A stretch of 64,000 bases of DNA from Lolium rigidum (taxonomy: Eukaryota > Streptophyta > Magnoliopsida > Poales > Poaceae): contig NC_061510.1 in the NCBI RefSeq assembly GCF_022539505.1, forward strand, positions 231,519,322-231,583,321, in the 5' to 3' direction. Both the position numbers and the translations under genes were made by a program. Each line of letters opens with the position of its first letter. Position 1 is the stretch's first letter. The notes beneath the pieces are model-generated. The model saw only the letters and a program-made list of their open reading frames with translations, was not told the DNA's origin and ran no database searches. Of the stretch, positions 22,356 to 33,252 are shown piece by piece.

Positions 22356-24811
22356 GAGCATCTCCAGCCGTGTCCCCAAAGCAATTTGGGGCGCGCCGGA
22401 CCAAAAATCTGTTCCAACCGTGTCCCTCAAAGCCCAATTTTGTCCGGCGCACCTCGATACGGTGTTCGGCGCCCCGAGCCCGTCCCCGTCCCATAGGGGA
22501 CGCTCCGGGCACGCCGGACACAACGAAAAGCGAGGCGAAGCGACGCGGCCGACGCGTCAGTGGCTCAGTGAAACATCGTCTCCCACCCCCGCCAAATCCC
22601 GCCCCTCCAGCCATATCGCGCCTATCTCGTCGCGCATTTCTGGCCTCCCAACACATATCCCGCCGCCGATTCATTTCTCCTATCCCGCCGATTTGTTTCT
22701 CCCTCCCGCCGTCCACCGTCGCCGCTACCCTCTCCCCATTCCATGGCGCCGCCGACAGCCCCCAAAAAGATGGACAAGAAAGAGGCCAAGAAGCCGCCGG
22801 GCAATGCGACGAAAGGGGCGAAAGCGCCGTCCGTGAAGCCGCGGAAGGCGCCGGCTCCGAAAAAGAAGCCGGAAGGATGGACCGAAGATCAATGGCAGCA
22901 AGATTGTCTGCGCCGGAGGATGGCGACGGCGGAGCGGAAAGGACGGAGGGCGGCGGAGCAGGAGAAGAAGACTCTGGCGGGGCGCCAGCACCAGCACATA
23001 ATGGCCGGGTGTCTCGCCGCCACCAACGCGAGCCCATATAATACGAACGTGCCGGTGTACGTTCCGGGAGTGTTCTCTCCGTCGGCATCCGCCTTCTACA
23101 ACGACGGCCCCTCCGGCACTCCCGGGTGCGTGACACCTAACTTGTCGCCCCACTACCAGGATGCGCTGCCGCATGGCGGCTTCAACCCCAACAACCTCTA
23201 CTCCCCGGTGTACGAGCAGCGCGAGCCAGGACCCGGTCCGGACGTCGACCCTTTCACTGGCCGCAAGGGGCCGCTCGAATTCGACGGCGCCGGTGCTGAG
23301 GGTGCTGAGGAAGAGGGCGGGGGTGAGGACGAGGAGGATGATGAAGAGGAGGAGATGGAGGACGATGACGACGACGAGGGCGGCGAGGGCGGCGAGGAAG
23401 AAGACGAGGAGGGTGCCGGTGACGATGATCTCGTGGAGGTAGACGCGGACGGCGTGAAGAAGAAAAAGAAGAAGAAGGCGTCGGGCACACGATGCCCCAA
23501 GTGGACGGTTTTGGAGGATCTTTGTCTGTGCGAGTCATGGGCGACGGTGAGCCATGACTCCATCATCGGCGCCAACCAAAAATACGGGAAGTATTGGGCG
23601 AGGATCAAGGCCGAGTTCGATGAGCGCAAGCTCATCAATAACGACTACAACAAAGTGACAATGAAGAGGAGCCAAAAGGCAATGTCGACGCGATGGGCCA
23701 TCATCCAGGCGTCGGTGAACTCCTTCCATGGATACCATCACGACTTAGTGATCAGAGCCGACAGCGGTGCTGACGTCTCCCAAATGGTATGACTCTTTCT
23801 TCCATAATCTGTAGCGCCTACATTGTGTTCGATGAAATGATTCCGCTTCCTTTGGCTAGTTTGATAGGGCCATGGAGGTTTACCGGAGGAACTCGGATGG
23901 GCATAAGTCGTTCTCGTTGATGCATTTCTATACCAAGCTCAAAGGGAACGAGAAATGGCGGTTGACGCGCATGTCGCTGTCCAAGGGGAAGGACGCCATT
24001 GATCTGGACGCGCCGCAACGTCGGCAGGGCGTCCTACTGGCAACAAGGCTGCCAAGGCCGCCTTGGCCGACGACGCGTCGTGTGAGAAGACGCAGGCGTC
24101 GATCACAAAATGCCTCGCGGACGCCTCCTCGACCTTTCTCTCCCGCGACAAAAAGGCCGACGAAAGGTGGGCGGAGCTGCTCAAGAGGCAAGAGGAGAAG
24201 TTGGAGCTCAAGAAACGCAGGGACGACATGTCCCTGCTGAGAGCGTCGACAGAGGGAATGTCTCCCCGGACGCGGGCGGCGCACAACTTCTTCAAAGGCC
24301 AGATCCTCGATGACATCGAAACCAGAATGGCGGCGGCCGACGTTGCGGCCGACGCGGCGGCCCAGGAAGCGGCAGCGGCAGCAACCGCGGAGCAAGAGCC
24401 GGCTGACGCGTCTTCGACTGCTACACCTGCGTCGGCCTATGCGACGGCGGCGGAGCAGACGGAGCATGCACAGGCACCGAGCGGACCGCGACGAGGTCAT
24501 CGTGATCGACGGGCTCGCGTCGACTCGGGATACGTCGCCGTCGGCCAACCCCTTCTTCTAATTTAGCATGCACTATGGTCTGTAATATGATCGCGCGCCC
24601 AGTACTTTGATCGCCGCTACTCTGATCGCGACGATTCGGTGGAAACGATCTCTTTTGAATGCAACAATTTGAATTTCTGATTGGGGGCGGCGTTTGGGGG
24701 ACGCAGCTGGGAAGTGACGTCCCCCAAACGCGGCATGAACAAAACACGTCGCCCAAACGCTCAATCCGGCGCGGTTTGGGGGAGCTTTGGGGGACGCGGC
24801 TGGAGATGCTC
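22356..24811 (+). mobile_element. PIF/Harbinger-type element A (SANT ORF only)
   Basis: The ends are inverted: GAGCATCTCCAGCCGTGTCC on the left and GAGCATCTCCAGCCGCGTCC read inward from the right. A TTA target duplication flanks it (22353-22355 and 24812-24814), as expected for PIF/Harbinger. It carries the Myb/SANT-type ORF1 but no DDE transposase, so it is non-autonomous. Subterminal sequence is closely related to that of the element at 45997-56564. Confidence 0.85.
22743..24561 (+). pseudogene. Harbinger ORF1: Myb/SANT-like DNA-binding protein, broken
   Basis: Exon 1 (22743-23786) starts at an ATG and encodes about 348 residues: a basic Lys/Pro-rich N-terminus, a long Glu/Asp-rich stretch at about 185-235, a KKKKKKK tract near 240, then a trihelix/SANT-like region (PKWTVLEDLCLCESW at about 254-268, and SQKAMSTRWAIIQASVNSF). 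The intron runs 23787-23859 (GT-AG). Exon 2 begins FDRAMEVYRRNSDGHKSF and ends with a coiled-coil segment of the type often annotated as NAM-associated or glutathione transferase T3-like. In PIF/Harbinger transposons ORF1 assists nuclear entry and DNA binding of the transposase. Frameshifts near 24015 and 24480 break exon 2, so the full protein is not encoded. Confidence 0.75.
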
Positions 24812-24814
24812 TTA

Positions 24815-24912
24815 GCCACGTCCAAATAGCACCGAACTGCCTCCGCACTCCACATGATCACTTCAATCACTGAGCCGACAGAAATGAACACAAGGCGACG
24901 ACAAGGAACTTA
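24815..24912. other. Short spacer between two Harbinger-type elements
   Basis: About 98 bp of apparently unique sequence separates the TTA duplication of element A from that of element B. Nothing is recognised in it. Confidence 0.5.
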
Positions 24913-25014
24913 GAGCATCTCCAACGGGCCGACTCATTTTGGATGTCCGATTGTGTAAGTTTGCATCGGCCCACGGATGCCATGCGGCTCAGGGCGACCG
25001 TTTGCGTCGGGTAC

Positions 25015-26601
25015 TGATACGTCTCCGACGTATCGATAATTTCTTATGTTCCATGCTACATTATTGATGATATCTACATGTTTTATACACATTATATGTC
25101 GTATTTATGCATTTTCCGGCACTAACCTATTAACAAGATGCCGAAGAGCCGGTTCTTGTTTCTGCTGTTTTTGGTTTCAGAAATCCTAGTAAGGAAATAT
25201 TCTCGGAATTGGACGAAATCAACGCCCAGGGTCCTATTTTCGCACGAAGCTTCCAGAAGACCGAGGGGGAAAGGAAGTGGGGCCACGAGGCGCCGCCACA
25301 ATAGGGCAGCGCGGCCCAGGTCTTGGCCGCGTGGCCCTAGCGTGTGGGGCCCCCGTGACTCTCCCGACTCCGCCCTTCCGCCTACTTAAAGTCTTCGTCG
25401 CGAAACCCTCTGTACCGAGAGCCACGATACGGAAAACCTTCCAGAGACGCCGCCGCCGCCAATCCCATCTCGGGGGATTCAGGAGATCGCCTCCGGCACC
25501 CTGCCGGGAGGGGAATCATCTTCCGGAGGACTCTTCATCGCCATGATCGCCTCCGGAGTGATGAGTGAGTAGTTCACCCCTGGACTATGGGTCCATAGCG
25601 ATAGCTAGATGGTCGTCTTCTCCTTATGTGCTTCATTGTTGGATCTTGTGAGCTGCCTAACATGATCAAGATCATCTATCCGTAATACTATATGTTGTGT
25701 TTGTCGGGATCCGATGGATAGAGAATACTATGTTATGGTGATTATCAATCTATTACCTATGTGTTGTTTATGATCTTGCATGCTCTCCGTTATTAGTAGA
25801 GGCTCTGGCCAAGTTTTTGCTCTTAACTCCAAGAGGGAGTATTTATGCTCGATGGTGGGTTCATGCCTCCATTAAATCTGGGACAGTGACAGAAAGTTCT
25901 AAGGTTGTGGATGTGATGTTGCCACTAGGGATAAAACATTGATGCTATGTCTAAGGATGTAGTTATTGATTACATTACGCACCATACTTAATGCAATTGT
26001 CCGTTGTTTGCAACTTAATACTGGAAGGAGTTCGGATGATAACCTGAAGGTGGACTTTTTAGGCATAGATGCATGCTGGATAGCGGTCTATGTACTTTGT
26101 CGTAATGCCCAATTAAATCTCACTATATTTATCATATCATGTATGTGCGTTGTTATGCCCTCTCTATTTGTCAATTGCCCGACTGTAATTTGTTCACCCA
26201 AATGATGCCCTCTTATGGGAGAGACACCTCTAGTGAACTGTGGACCCCGGTCCTATTCTTTACATCGCATACAATCTACTGCAATTGTTCTTTACTGTTT
26301 TCTGCAAACAATCATCTTCCACACAATACGGTTAATCCTTTGTTACAGCAAGCCGGTGAGATTGACAACCTCACTGTTTCGTTGGGGAAAAGTACTTTGG
26401 TTGTGTTGTGCAGGTTCCACGTTGGCGCCGGAATCCCTGGTGTTGCGCCGCATTACATTTCGCCGTCATCAACCTTCAACGTGCTTCTTGACTCCTACTG
26501 GTCCGATTAAACCTTGGTTTCTTATCGAGGGAAACTTGCCATCGTGCGCATCATACCTTCCTCTTGGGGTTCCCAACGGACGTGTACATCTACGCGCATC
26601 A
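25015..26601 (+). repeat. 5' LTR of the LARD-like element
   Basis: Begins TGATACGTCTCCGACGTATC and ends CGCGCATCA. It is highly similar to the LTR at 30089-31677 and, more loosely, to the split LTR at 46725-55492. The start itself contains the short palindrome GATACGTCTCCGACGTATC. Confidence 0.9.
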
Positions 26602-29600
26602 AGCAAATTTCTGGCGCCGTTGCCGGGGATATCAAGACACGCTGCAAGGGGAGTCTCCACTTCCCAATCTCTTTACGTTGTTTTTGTCTTGCTTTGTTTT
26701 ATTTACTACTTTGTTTGCTGCACTTAAACAAAACACAAAAAAATTAGTTGCTAGCTTTACTTTATTTACTGTCTTGCTCTCTATATCAAAAACACGAAAA
26801 AAAAATTAGTTACTTGCATTTACTTTATTTACTTTTTGTCTATTTCATCATGTTTCCTCCTAAGTACACTCTAAAAGACATACCGGTAGGCCAAGGGTCT
26901 ATAATTGGAAGAGATAATATAGAAGATTTTTTCACTCATGTTAGTACCGTTGAAGATTTTGAAGATAGACACTTGGTAGAACTTGCTCCTACTTATGAAA
27001 TTGCTGTTGCTTCTTTAGTACACATGTTGGAAACTAAATTTGTTAATCTCAACCCTATAATCCAACACATGTTTCTCACACTCGGTGATATGGAGGAAGG
27101 GAGAAGAAAGATTTTGTCTTAGAAACCCTTCTTAAAGAATTTGGTAGCATAGCAAGAGAGGCTAGAAAGGTCTTTATTAAATACAATATGCTTGGTTCTT
27201 ACACCAACTTTGCTAGTACCCTTAGAAAAATGGATATTGATAGAATAAAGTACACTAATAATGTTAATGATGTAGGGGATATTAAGACATCAATACCCTG
27301 CAAGCTTGCAGGAATGTTTGAGGCATTAGAAGATAACTATGGTTGGCTTGTTCCTGAAAATTTGTTTGATGAGAATAGCAAGCCTAAGAATAATGAAAAA
27401 GGAGCCGCTAAAACTTACATAGATGAGATAACATGCATTGTTGAGAAAACTCCTAACACCCCTGGTAATAATGTTGATGCTTCATCTCTTGATAATACTT
27501 GAATTACACTTTCTGCGCCTAGCTGAAAGGCGTTAAAGAAAAGCGCTTATGGGAGACAACCCATGTTTTTACTACAGTACTTTGTTTTATATTTGAGTCT
27601 TGGAAGTTGTTTACTACTGTAGCAACCTCTGCTTATCATGTTTTTGTGCCAAGTAAAGTCTCTATGGTAAAGTTGATGCTAGATTTGGATTGCTGCGCAG
27701 AAACAGCATTGCTGTCTGTCACGAATTCACGCAGAAGTCTCTGTAAAAAAATCAAAAAAATCTGCAAATTTACGTGTGTGATCCTCAGATATGTACGCAA
27801 CTTTAATTAGTTTCGAGTTTTTCCGTTTGAGCAAGTCTAGTGCCCCTTTCAGGTTCGTCTTTACGGACTGTTCTGTTTTTGACAGATTCTGTCTTTTATT
27901 TCGCATTGCCGTTTTTGCTATGTTGGATGAATTTCTTTGATCCATTAATGTCCAGTAGCTTTGTGCAATGTCCAGAAGTGTTAAGAATGATTGTGTCACC
28001 TCTGAACATGTGAATTTTTGATTGTGCACTAACCCTCTAATGAGTTTGCTTGAAGTTTGGTGTGAAGGAAGTTTTCAAGGGTCAAGAGAGGAGTATGATA
28101 TACTATGATCAAGAGGAGTGAAAGCTCTAAGCTTGGGGATGCCCCCGTGGTTCACCCTGCATATTTTAAGAAGACTCAAGCGTCTAAGCTTGGGGAGGCC
28201 CAAGGCATCCCCTTCTTCATCGACAACATCATCAGGTTCCTCCCCTGAAACTATATTTTTATTCAGTCACATCTTATGTACTTTGCTTGGAGCGTCTGTT
28301 TGTTTTCGTTTTTGTTTTTGTTTGAATAAAATGGATCCTAGCATTCACTGTGTGGGAGAGAGACACGCTCCGCTATTTCATATGGACAAATATGTCCTTA
28401 GGCTTTACTCATAATGTTCAAGGCGAAGGTTGAATCTTCTTCGTTAAATTGTTATATGGTTGGAATCGGGAAATGCTACATGTAGTAATTCTAAAATGTC
28501 TTGGATAATGTGATACTTGGAAATTGTTGTGCTCATGTTTAAGCTCTTGCATCATATACTTTGCACCCATTAATGAAGAAATACATAGAGCTTGCTAAAA
28601 TTTGGTTTGCATATTTGGTCTCTCTAAGGTCTAGATAATTTCTAGTATTGAGTTTTGAACAACAAGGAAGACGGTGTAGAGTCTTATAATGTTTACAATA
28701 TGTCTTTTATGTGAGTTTTGCTGCACCGGTTCATCCTTGTGTTTGTTTCAAATAACCTTGCTAGCCTAAACCTTGTATCGAGAGGGAATACTTCTCATGC
28801 ATCCAAAATCCTTGAGCCAACCACTATGCCATTTGTGTCCACCATACCTACCTACTACATGGTATTTCTCCGCCATTCCAAAGTAAATTGATTGAGTGCT
28901 ACCTTTAAAATTCCATCATTCGCCTTTGCAATATATAGCTCATGGGACAAAATAGCCTTAAAAACTATTGTGGTATTGAATATGTACTTATGCACTTTAT
29001 CTCTTATTAAGTTGTTTGTTGTGCGATAACCATGTTTCCTGGGGACGCCATCAACTCTTTGTTGAATATCATGTGAGTTGCTATGCATGTTCGTCTTGTC
29101 TGAAGTAAGGGAGGTTTTCACAAACAAATGGTTTGTGTATGCATACTGTTAGAGAAGAACATTGGGCCGCTAACTAAAGCCATGAATCATGGTGGAAGTT
29201 TCAGTTTGGACATAAAACCTCAATCTCTTATGAGAATATTAACTGTTGTTGAATGCTTAAGCATTAAAAGAGGAGTCCATTATCACGTTGTCTATGTTGT
29301 CCCGGTATGGGTGTCTAAGTTGAAGAATGATCAAAAGCGAGAAATCCAATGCGAACTTTCTCCTTAGACCCTTGTACAAGCGGCATAGAGGTACCCCTTT
29401 GTGACACTTGGTTGAAACATATGTTATGCAATGATGATCAGTGTTAACCCAAGCTAATTAGGACAAGGTGCGGGCACTATTAGTACACTATGCATGAGGC
29501 TTGCAACTTGTAAGATATAATTTACATAACTCATATGCTTTATTACTACCGTTGACAAAATTGTTTCATGTTTTCAAAATAAAAGCTCTAGCACAAATAT

Positions 29601-30088
29601 ACCAATCGATGCTTTCCTGTTTGAAGGACCTTTCTTTTACTTTTATGTTGAGTCAGTTCACCTATCTCTCTCCACCTCAAGAAGCAAACACTTGTGTGAA
29701 TTGTGCATTGATTCCTACATACTTGCATATTGCACTTGTTATATTACTTTACATTGACACTATCCATGAGATATACATGTTATAAGTTGAAAGCAACCGC
29801 TGAAACTTAATCTTTCTTTGTGTTGCTTCAATACCATTACTTTGATTTATTGCTTTATGAGTTAACTCTTATGCAAGACTTATTGATGCTTGTCTTGAAG
29901 TACTATTCATGAAAAGTCTTTGCTTTATGATTCATTTGTTTACTCATGTCATTACCATTGTTTTGATCGCTGCATTCATTACATATGCTTACAATAGTAT
30001 GATCAAGGTTATGATGGCATGTCACTCCAGAAATTATCTTTGTTATCGTTTACTCGCTCGGGACGAGCGTAACTAAGCTTGGGGATGC
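26602..30088 (+). other. Internal region of the LARD-like element
   Basis: Apart from the ORF at 26850-27502 this is AT-rich, non-coding sequence. It contains two short echoes of the 3' purine tract motif AAGCTTGGGGA (about 28129 and 28188) before the true one at about 30075. No gag-pol homology was recognised from 27503 to 30088. Confidence 0.6.
26850..27502 (+). pseudogene. Single ORF of the LARD-like element, frameshifted
   Basis: An ATG at 26850 opens a frame (MFPPKYTLKDIPVGQG) that is cut by a TAG at 27120-27122 after a one-base loss near 27110. The reading continues in another frame (ETLLKEFGSIAREARKVF) to the end at about 27502 with SLDNT. The reconstructed length would be near 215 residues. 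I see no zinc knuckle, protease or polymerase motif. Its position matches gag, but I cannot show that it is a capsid protein. Downstream sequence is non-coding. Confidence 0.6.
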
Positions 30089-31677
30089 CGATACGTCTCC
30101 GACGTATCGATAATTTCTTATGTTCCATGCTACATTATTGATGATATCTACATGTTTTATACACATTATATGTCGTATTTATGCATTTTCCGGCACTAAC
30201 CTATTAACAAGATGCCGAAGAGCCGCTTGTCGTTTCTCGCTGTTTTTGGTTTCGAAATCCTAGTAAGGAAATATTCTCGGAATTGGACGAAATCAACGCC
30301 CAGGGTCCTATTTTCGCACGAAGCTTCCAGAAGACCGAGGGGGAAAGGAAGTGGGGCCACGAGGCGCCGCCACAATAGGGCGGCGCGGCCCAGGTCTTGG
30401 CCGCGCGTCCCTAGCGTGTGGGGCCCCCGTGACTCTCCCGACTCCGCCCTTCCGCCTACTTAAAGTCTTCGTCGCGAAACCCTCTGTACCGAGAGCCACG
30501 ATACGGAAAACCTTCCAGAGACGCCGCCGCCGCCAATCCCATCTCGGGGGATTCAGGAGATCGCCTCCGGCACCCCGCCGGAGAGGGAATCATCTCCCGG
30601 AGGACTCTTCATCGCCATGATCGCCTCCGGAGTGATGAGTGAGTAGTTCACCCCTGGACTATGGGTCCATAGCAGTAGCTAGATGGTCGTCTTCTCCTTA
30701 TGTGCTTCATTGTTGGATCTTGTGAGCTGCCTAACATGATCAAGATCATCTATCCGTAATACTATATGTTGTGTTTGTCGGGATCCGATGGATAGAGAAT
30801 ACTATGTTATGGTGATTATCAATCTATTACCTATGTGTTGTTTATGATCTTGCATGCTCTCCGTTATTAGTAGAGGCTCTGGCCAAGTTTTTGCTCTTAA
30901 CTCCAAGAGGGAGTATTTATGCTCGATGGTGGGTTCATGCCTCCATTAAATGCGGGACGATGACGAAAAGTTCTAAGGTTGTGGATGTGTTGTTGCCACT
31001 AGGGATAAAACATTGATGCTATGTCTAAGGATGTAGTTATTGATTACATTACGCACCATACTTAATGCAATTGTCCGTTGTTTGCAACTTAATATTGGAA
31101 GGGGTTCGGATGATAACCTCGAAGGTGGACTTTTTAGGCATAGATGCATGCTTGGATAGCGGTCTATGTACTTTGTCATAATGCCCAATTAAATCTCACT
31201 ATATTTATCATATCATGTATGTGCGTTGTTATGCCCTCTCTATTTGTCAATTGCCCGACTGTAATTTGTTCACCCAACATGCATTTATCTTATGGGAGAG
31301 ACACCTCTAGTGAACTGTGGACCCCGGTCCTATTCTTTACATCGCATACAATCTACTGCAATTGTTCTTTACTGTTTTCTGCAAACAATCATCTTCCACA
31401 CAATACGGTTAATCCTTTGTTACAGCAAGCCGGTGAGATTGACAACCTCACTGTTTCATTGGGGAAAGTACTTTGGTTGTGTTGTGCAGGTTCCGCGTTG
31501 GCGCCGGAATCCCTGGTGTTGCGCCGCATTACACTTCGCCGCCATCAACCTTCAACGTGCTTCTTGACTCCTACTGGTCCGATTAAACCTTGGTTTCTTA
31601 CTGAGGGAAACTTGCCACTGTGCGCATCATACCTTCCTCTTGGGGTTCCCAACGGACGTGTACATCTACGCGCATCA
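30089..31677 (+). repeat. 3' LTR of the LARD-like element
   Basis: Starts CGATACGTCTCCGACGTATC (first base T changed to C) and ends CGCGCATCA. It differs from the 5' LTR by scattered substitutions and small indels, so the insertion is not very recent. Confidence 0.9.
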
Positions 31678-31957
31678 AGCACCTCCAGCGGTGCAGACGC
31701 ATTTTTTTTAGCGGAGACAGCGTCAGGGTCGTTAATGGTGTTTTACGTCCCGTCAAGGACTGCCGCTGGTGATTAACTGTTCCCGCGCGACGACGGTCGT
31801 TCCCGCTTGACCAATACATTGGCAAGTTTCGCCGGCGTTTCGTGCGCGCGGAAAACGACCTGCGCGGCAACGCCGTTTCCCGCCCCGCCGTGGCTATATA
31901 TGTTGGACACCGGCGGGGGTGACGGACACACCTCAAGCTAAACCCTAGCATCCATCC

Positions 31958-32808
31958 ATGGCCGAACGCAGCCTTAGTTGGGAACAGGTAGTTCAGATGT
32001 GTCGCCACATCCACCCGAAGGAGGACGAGGAGATAGTCGCCGCCGGCGTTCAGGCCGAACAGCTGGACCTGGAGGCGGCGGAGGCGGAGGTGGAGGCGGC
32101 AGAGCACGCGGAAGGGCGCCTCGCGGCGACCAGGGCGGAGATCGCCAACGCCAGGGCCGAGCTCGCCGACGCCAGGCTGAGCTCGCGGAGGCGCGGGGGG
32201 CGGTGGCGGCCCCACCAGCGGACGCCGTCATCCACGACATCGCGGACGACGACGCCCCCGTACCCGGCCGCTTCGAGTGCGTCAACGACCAGTTCATTCT
32301 GGTTGCGTCCTTCGAGACCCTGGTTGGGGACGCCCTACGCCATCAGGCTTGGTTGGCGGAGGAGGAAGCCCACAACTATGAGATCGGCATGGCTCGGGGG
32401 TACATGTGCTCCGACCTGGACTCGCTACAGCGGAAGGGCCCTTCTCCCGCGCGGGTCGAGCAGGAGAACCGGGAGCTGACGGGCGCCATCGCCGCCAGGG
32501 ATGAAGCGGTGGCGGAGGCGGCTAGGAGCAGGGCCCGCTTCCACGCCCAGCTGGCAGGGTTGCAGGCGGCGGCCCAGGCGAACGAGGCGGCGGGGGAAGC
32601 GATGGCAGCGGCGGCGAAAGCGACGACGGCCCAGGCGGCGGCGGAGGCCAACTCTACGGCTAGGACAATCCTGTGGGACTCCTCCCTGGCCGAGGCCCTC
32701 GAACGCCGCAGGCGGGACGAGGTGACAAATCTGCGGCGTGCGCGGCATGCGGAGTGCGCGAAGCGCTCGCGCTTCGACGACGGCGCCGGCCCCTCTGGCG
32801 GCCAGTAG
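31958..32808 (+). pseudogene. Accessory coiled-coil ORF of Harbinger-type element B, frameshifted
   Basis: ATG at 31958 begins MAERSLSWEQVVQMCRHIHP and continues through an Ala/Glu-rich coiled coil to about residue 85. A shift near 32200 moves the conserved reading into another frame (VIHDIADDDAPVPGRFECVN, then a second Ala-rich coiled coil, ending GAGPSGGQ with TAG at 32808). The downstream part carries the more protein-like sequence. Function unknown; the C-terminal GAGPS-x-GGQ-type ending resembles that of the ORF in element E (near 56330), suggesting related accessory proteins. Confidence 0.5.
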
Positions 32809-33252
32809 TAGGCCGCGCGGCTGCGAGTAACCGAGGCCGCGGTAGGCCGTTGTAGTTTTAGGTTAACTCGACTAATCATCTCTGTAAAGATGGTCCTTTT
32901 GGCCAATCAATAGTAATGACAAAATATTTTGCTTACCTAATCACTGCCGACCGGGCCCGGATGCACAAAACGCGGACACTTTCCGCGACCGCGCAGCGTC
33001 CGCGGAGCGCAAACCTGGCGCATATTTGGGCCAGATTTGTGTCGCTACGGACGGCCCGGTCACTTTGCGATGTCTCGCTGAAGGTGGTACCAGACATATT
33101 TTTTGGCCCGGCGGGCGCAACCGGTCGCTCAGCGCCGCTATAGATGCCTTACGCTAGATGTGCACGGATACGCTGGCTAACTAAAGAGAAGGAAAGGGTC
33201 CAAATTTCATCAGCTCCCGATGAGAGTGTGCCATGGAGCTTGCAGTCGCTAA

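Larger units (their letters stand above)
25015..31677 (+). mobile_element. LARD-like non-autonomous LTR retrotransposon
   Basis: Two LTRs of about 1.59 kb enclose about 3.5 kb of internal sequence with no protease, reverse transcriptase or integrase. The internal region starts with TGGCGCCGTTGCCGGGGA just inside the 5' LTR and ends in a purine-rich AAGCTTGGGGATGC before the 3' LTR. One short ORF, frameshifted, is present (26850-27502). The flanks GGTAC and AGCAC do not form a clean 5-bp duplication, perhaps from later change. Because it lacks pol, movement would need enzymes from another element. Confidence 0.85.
24913..33148 (+). mobile_element. PIF/Harbinger-type element B, split by a retrotransposon
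   Basis: Left end GAGCATCTCCAACGGGCCGA at 24913, right end read inward GGCATCTATAGCGGCGC at 33148, with TTA on both sides (24910-24912 and 33149-33151). The inverted ends are imperfect. About 1.57 kb belongs to the element itself; the remainder is the LTR retrotransposon at 25015-31677. It encodes the coiled-coil ORF at 31958-32808 and no transposase. Confidence 0.6.

Noticed and set aside
23198..23638. Minus-strand Ser-rich frame opposite the SANT ORF
   Set aside because: The Ser run mirrors the Glu/Asp codons of the plus-strand ORF1, which has a domain and a conserved intron.
25010..31682. A 5-bp target duplication for the LARD-like element
   Set aside because: Flanks GGTAC and AGCAC agree at only three of five bases, so I do not claim it.
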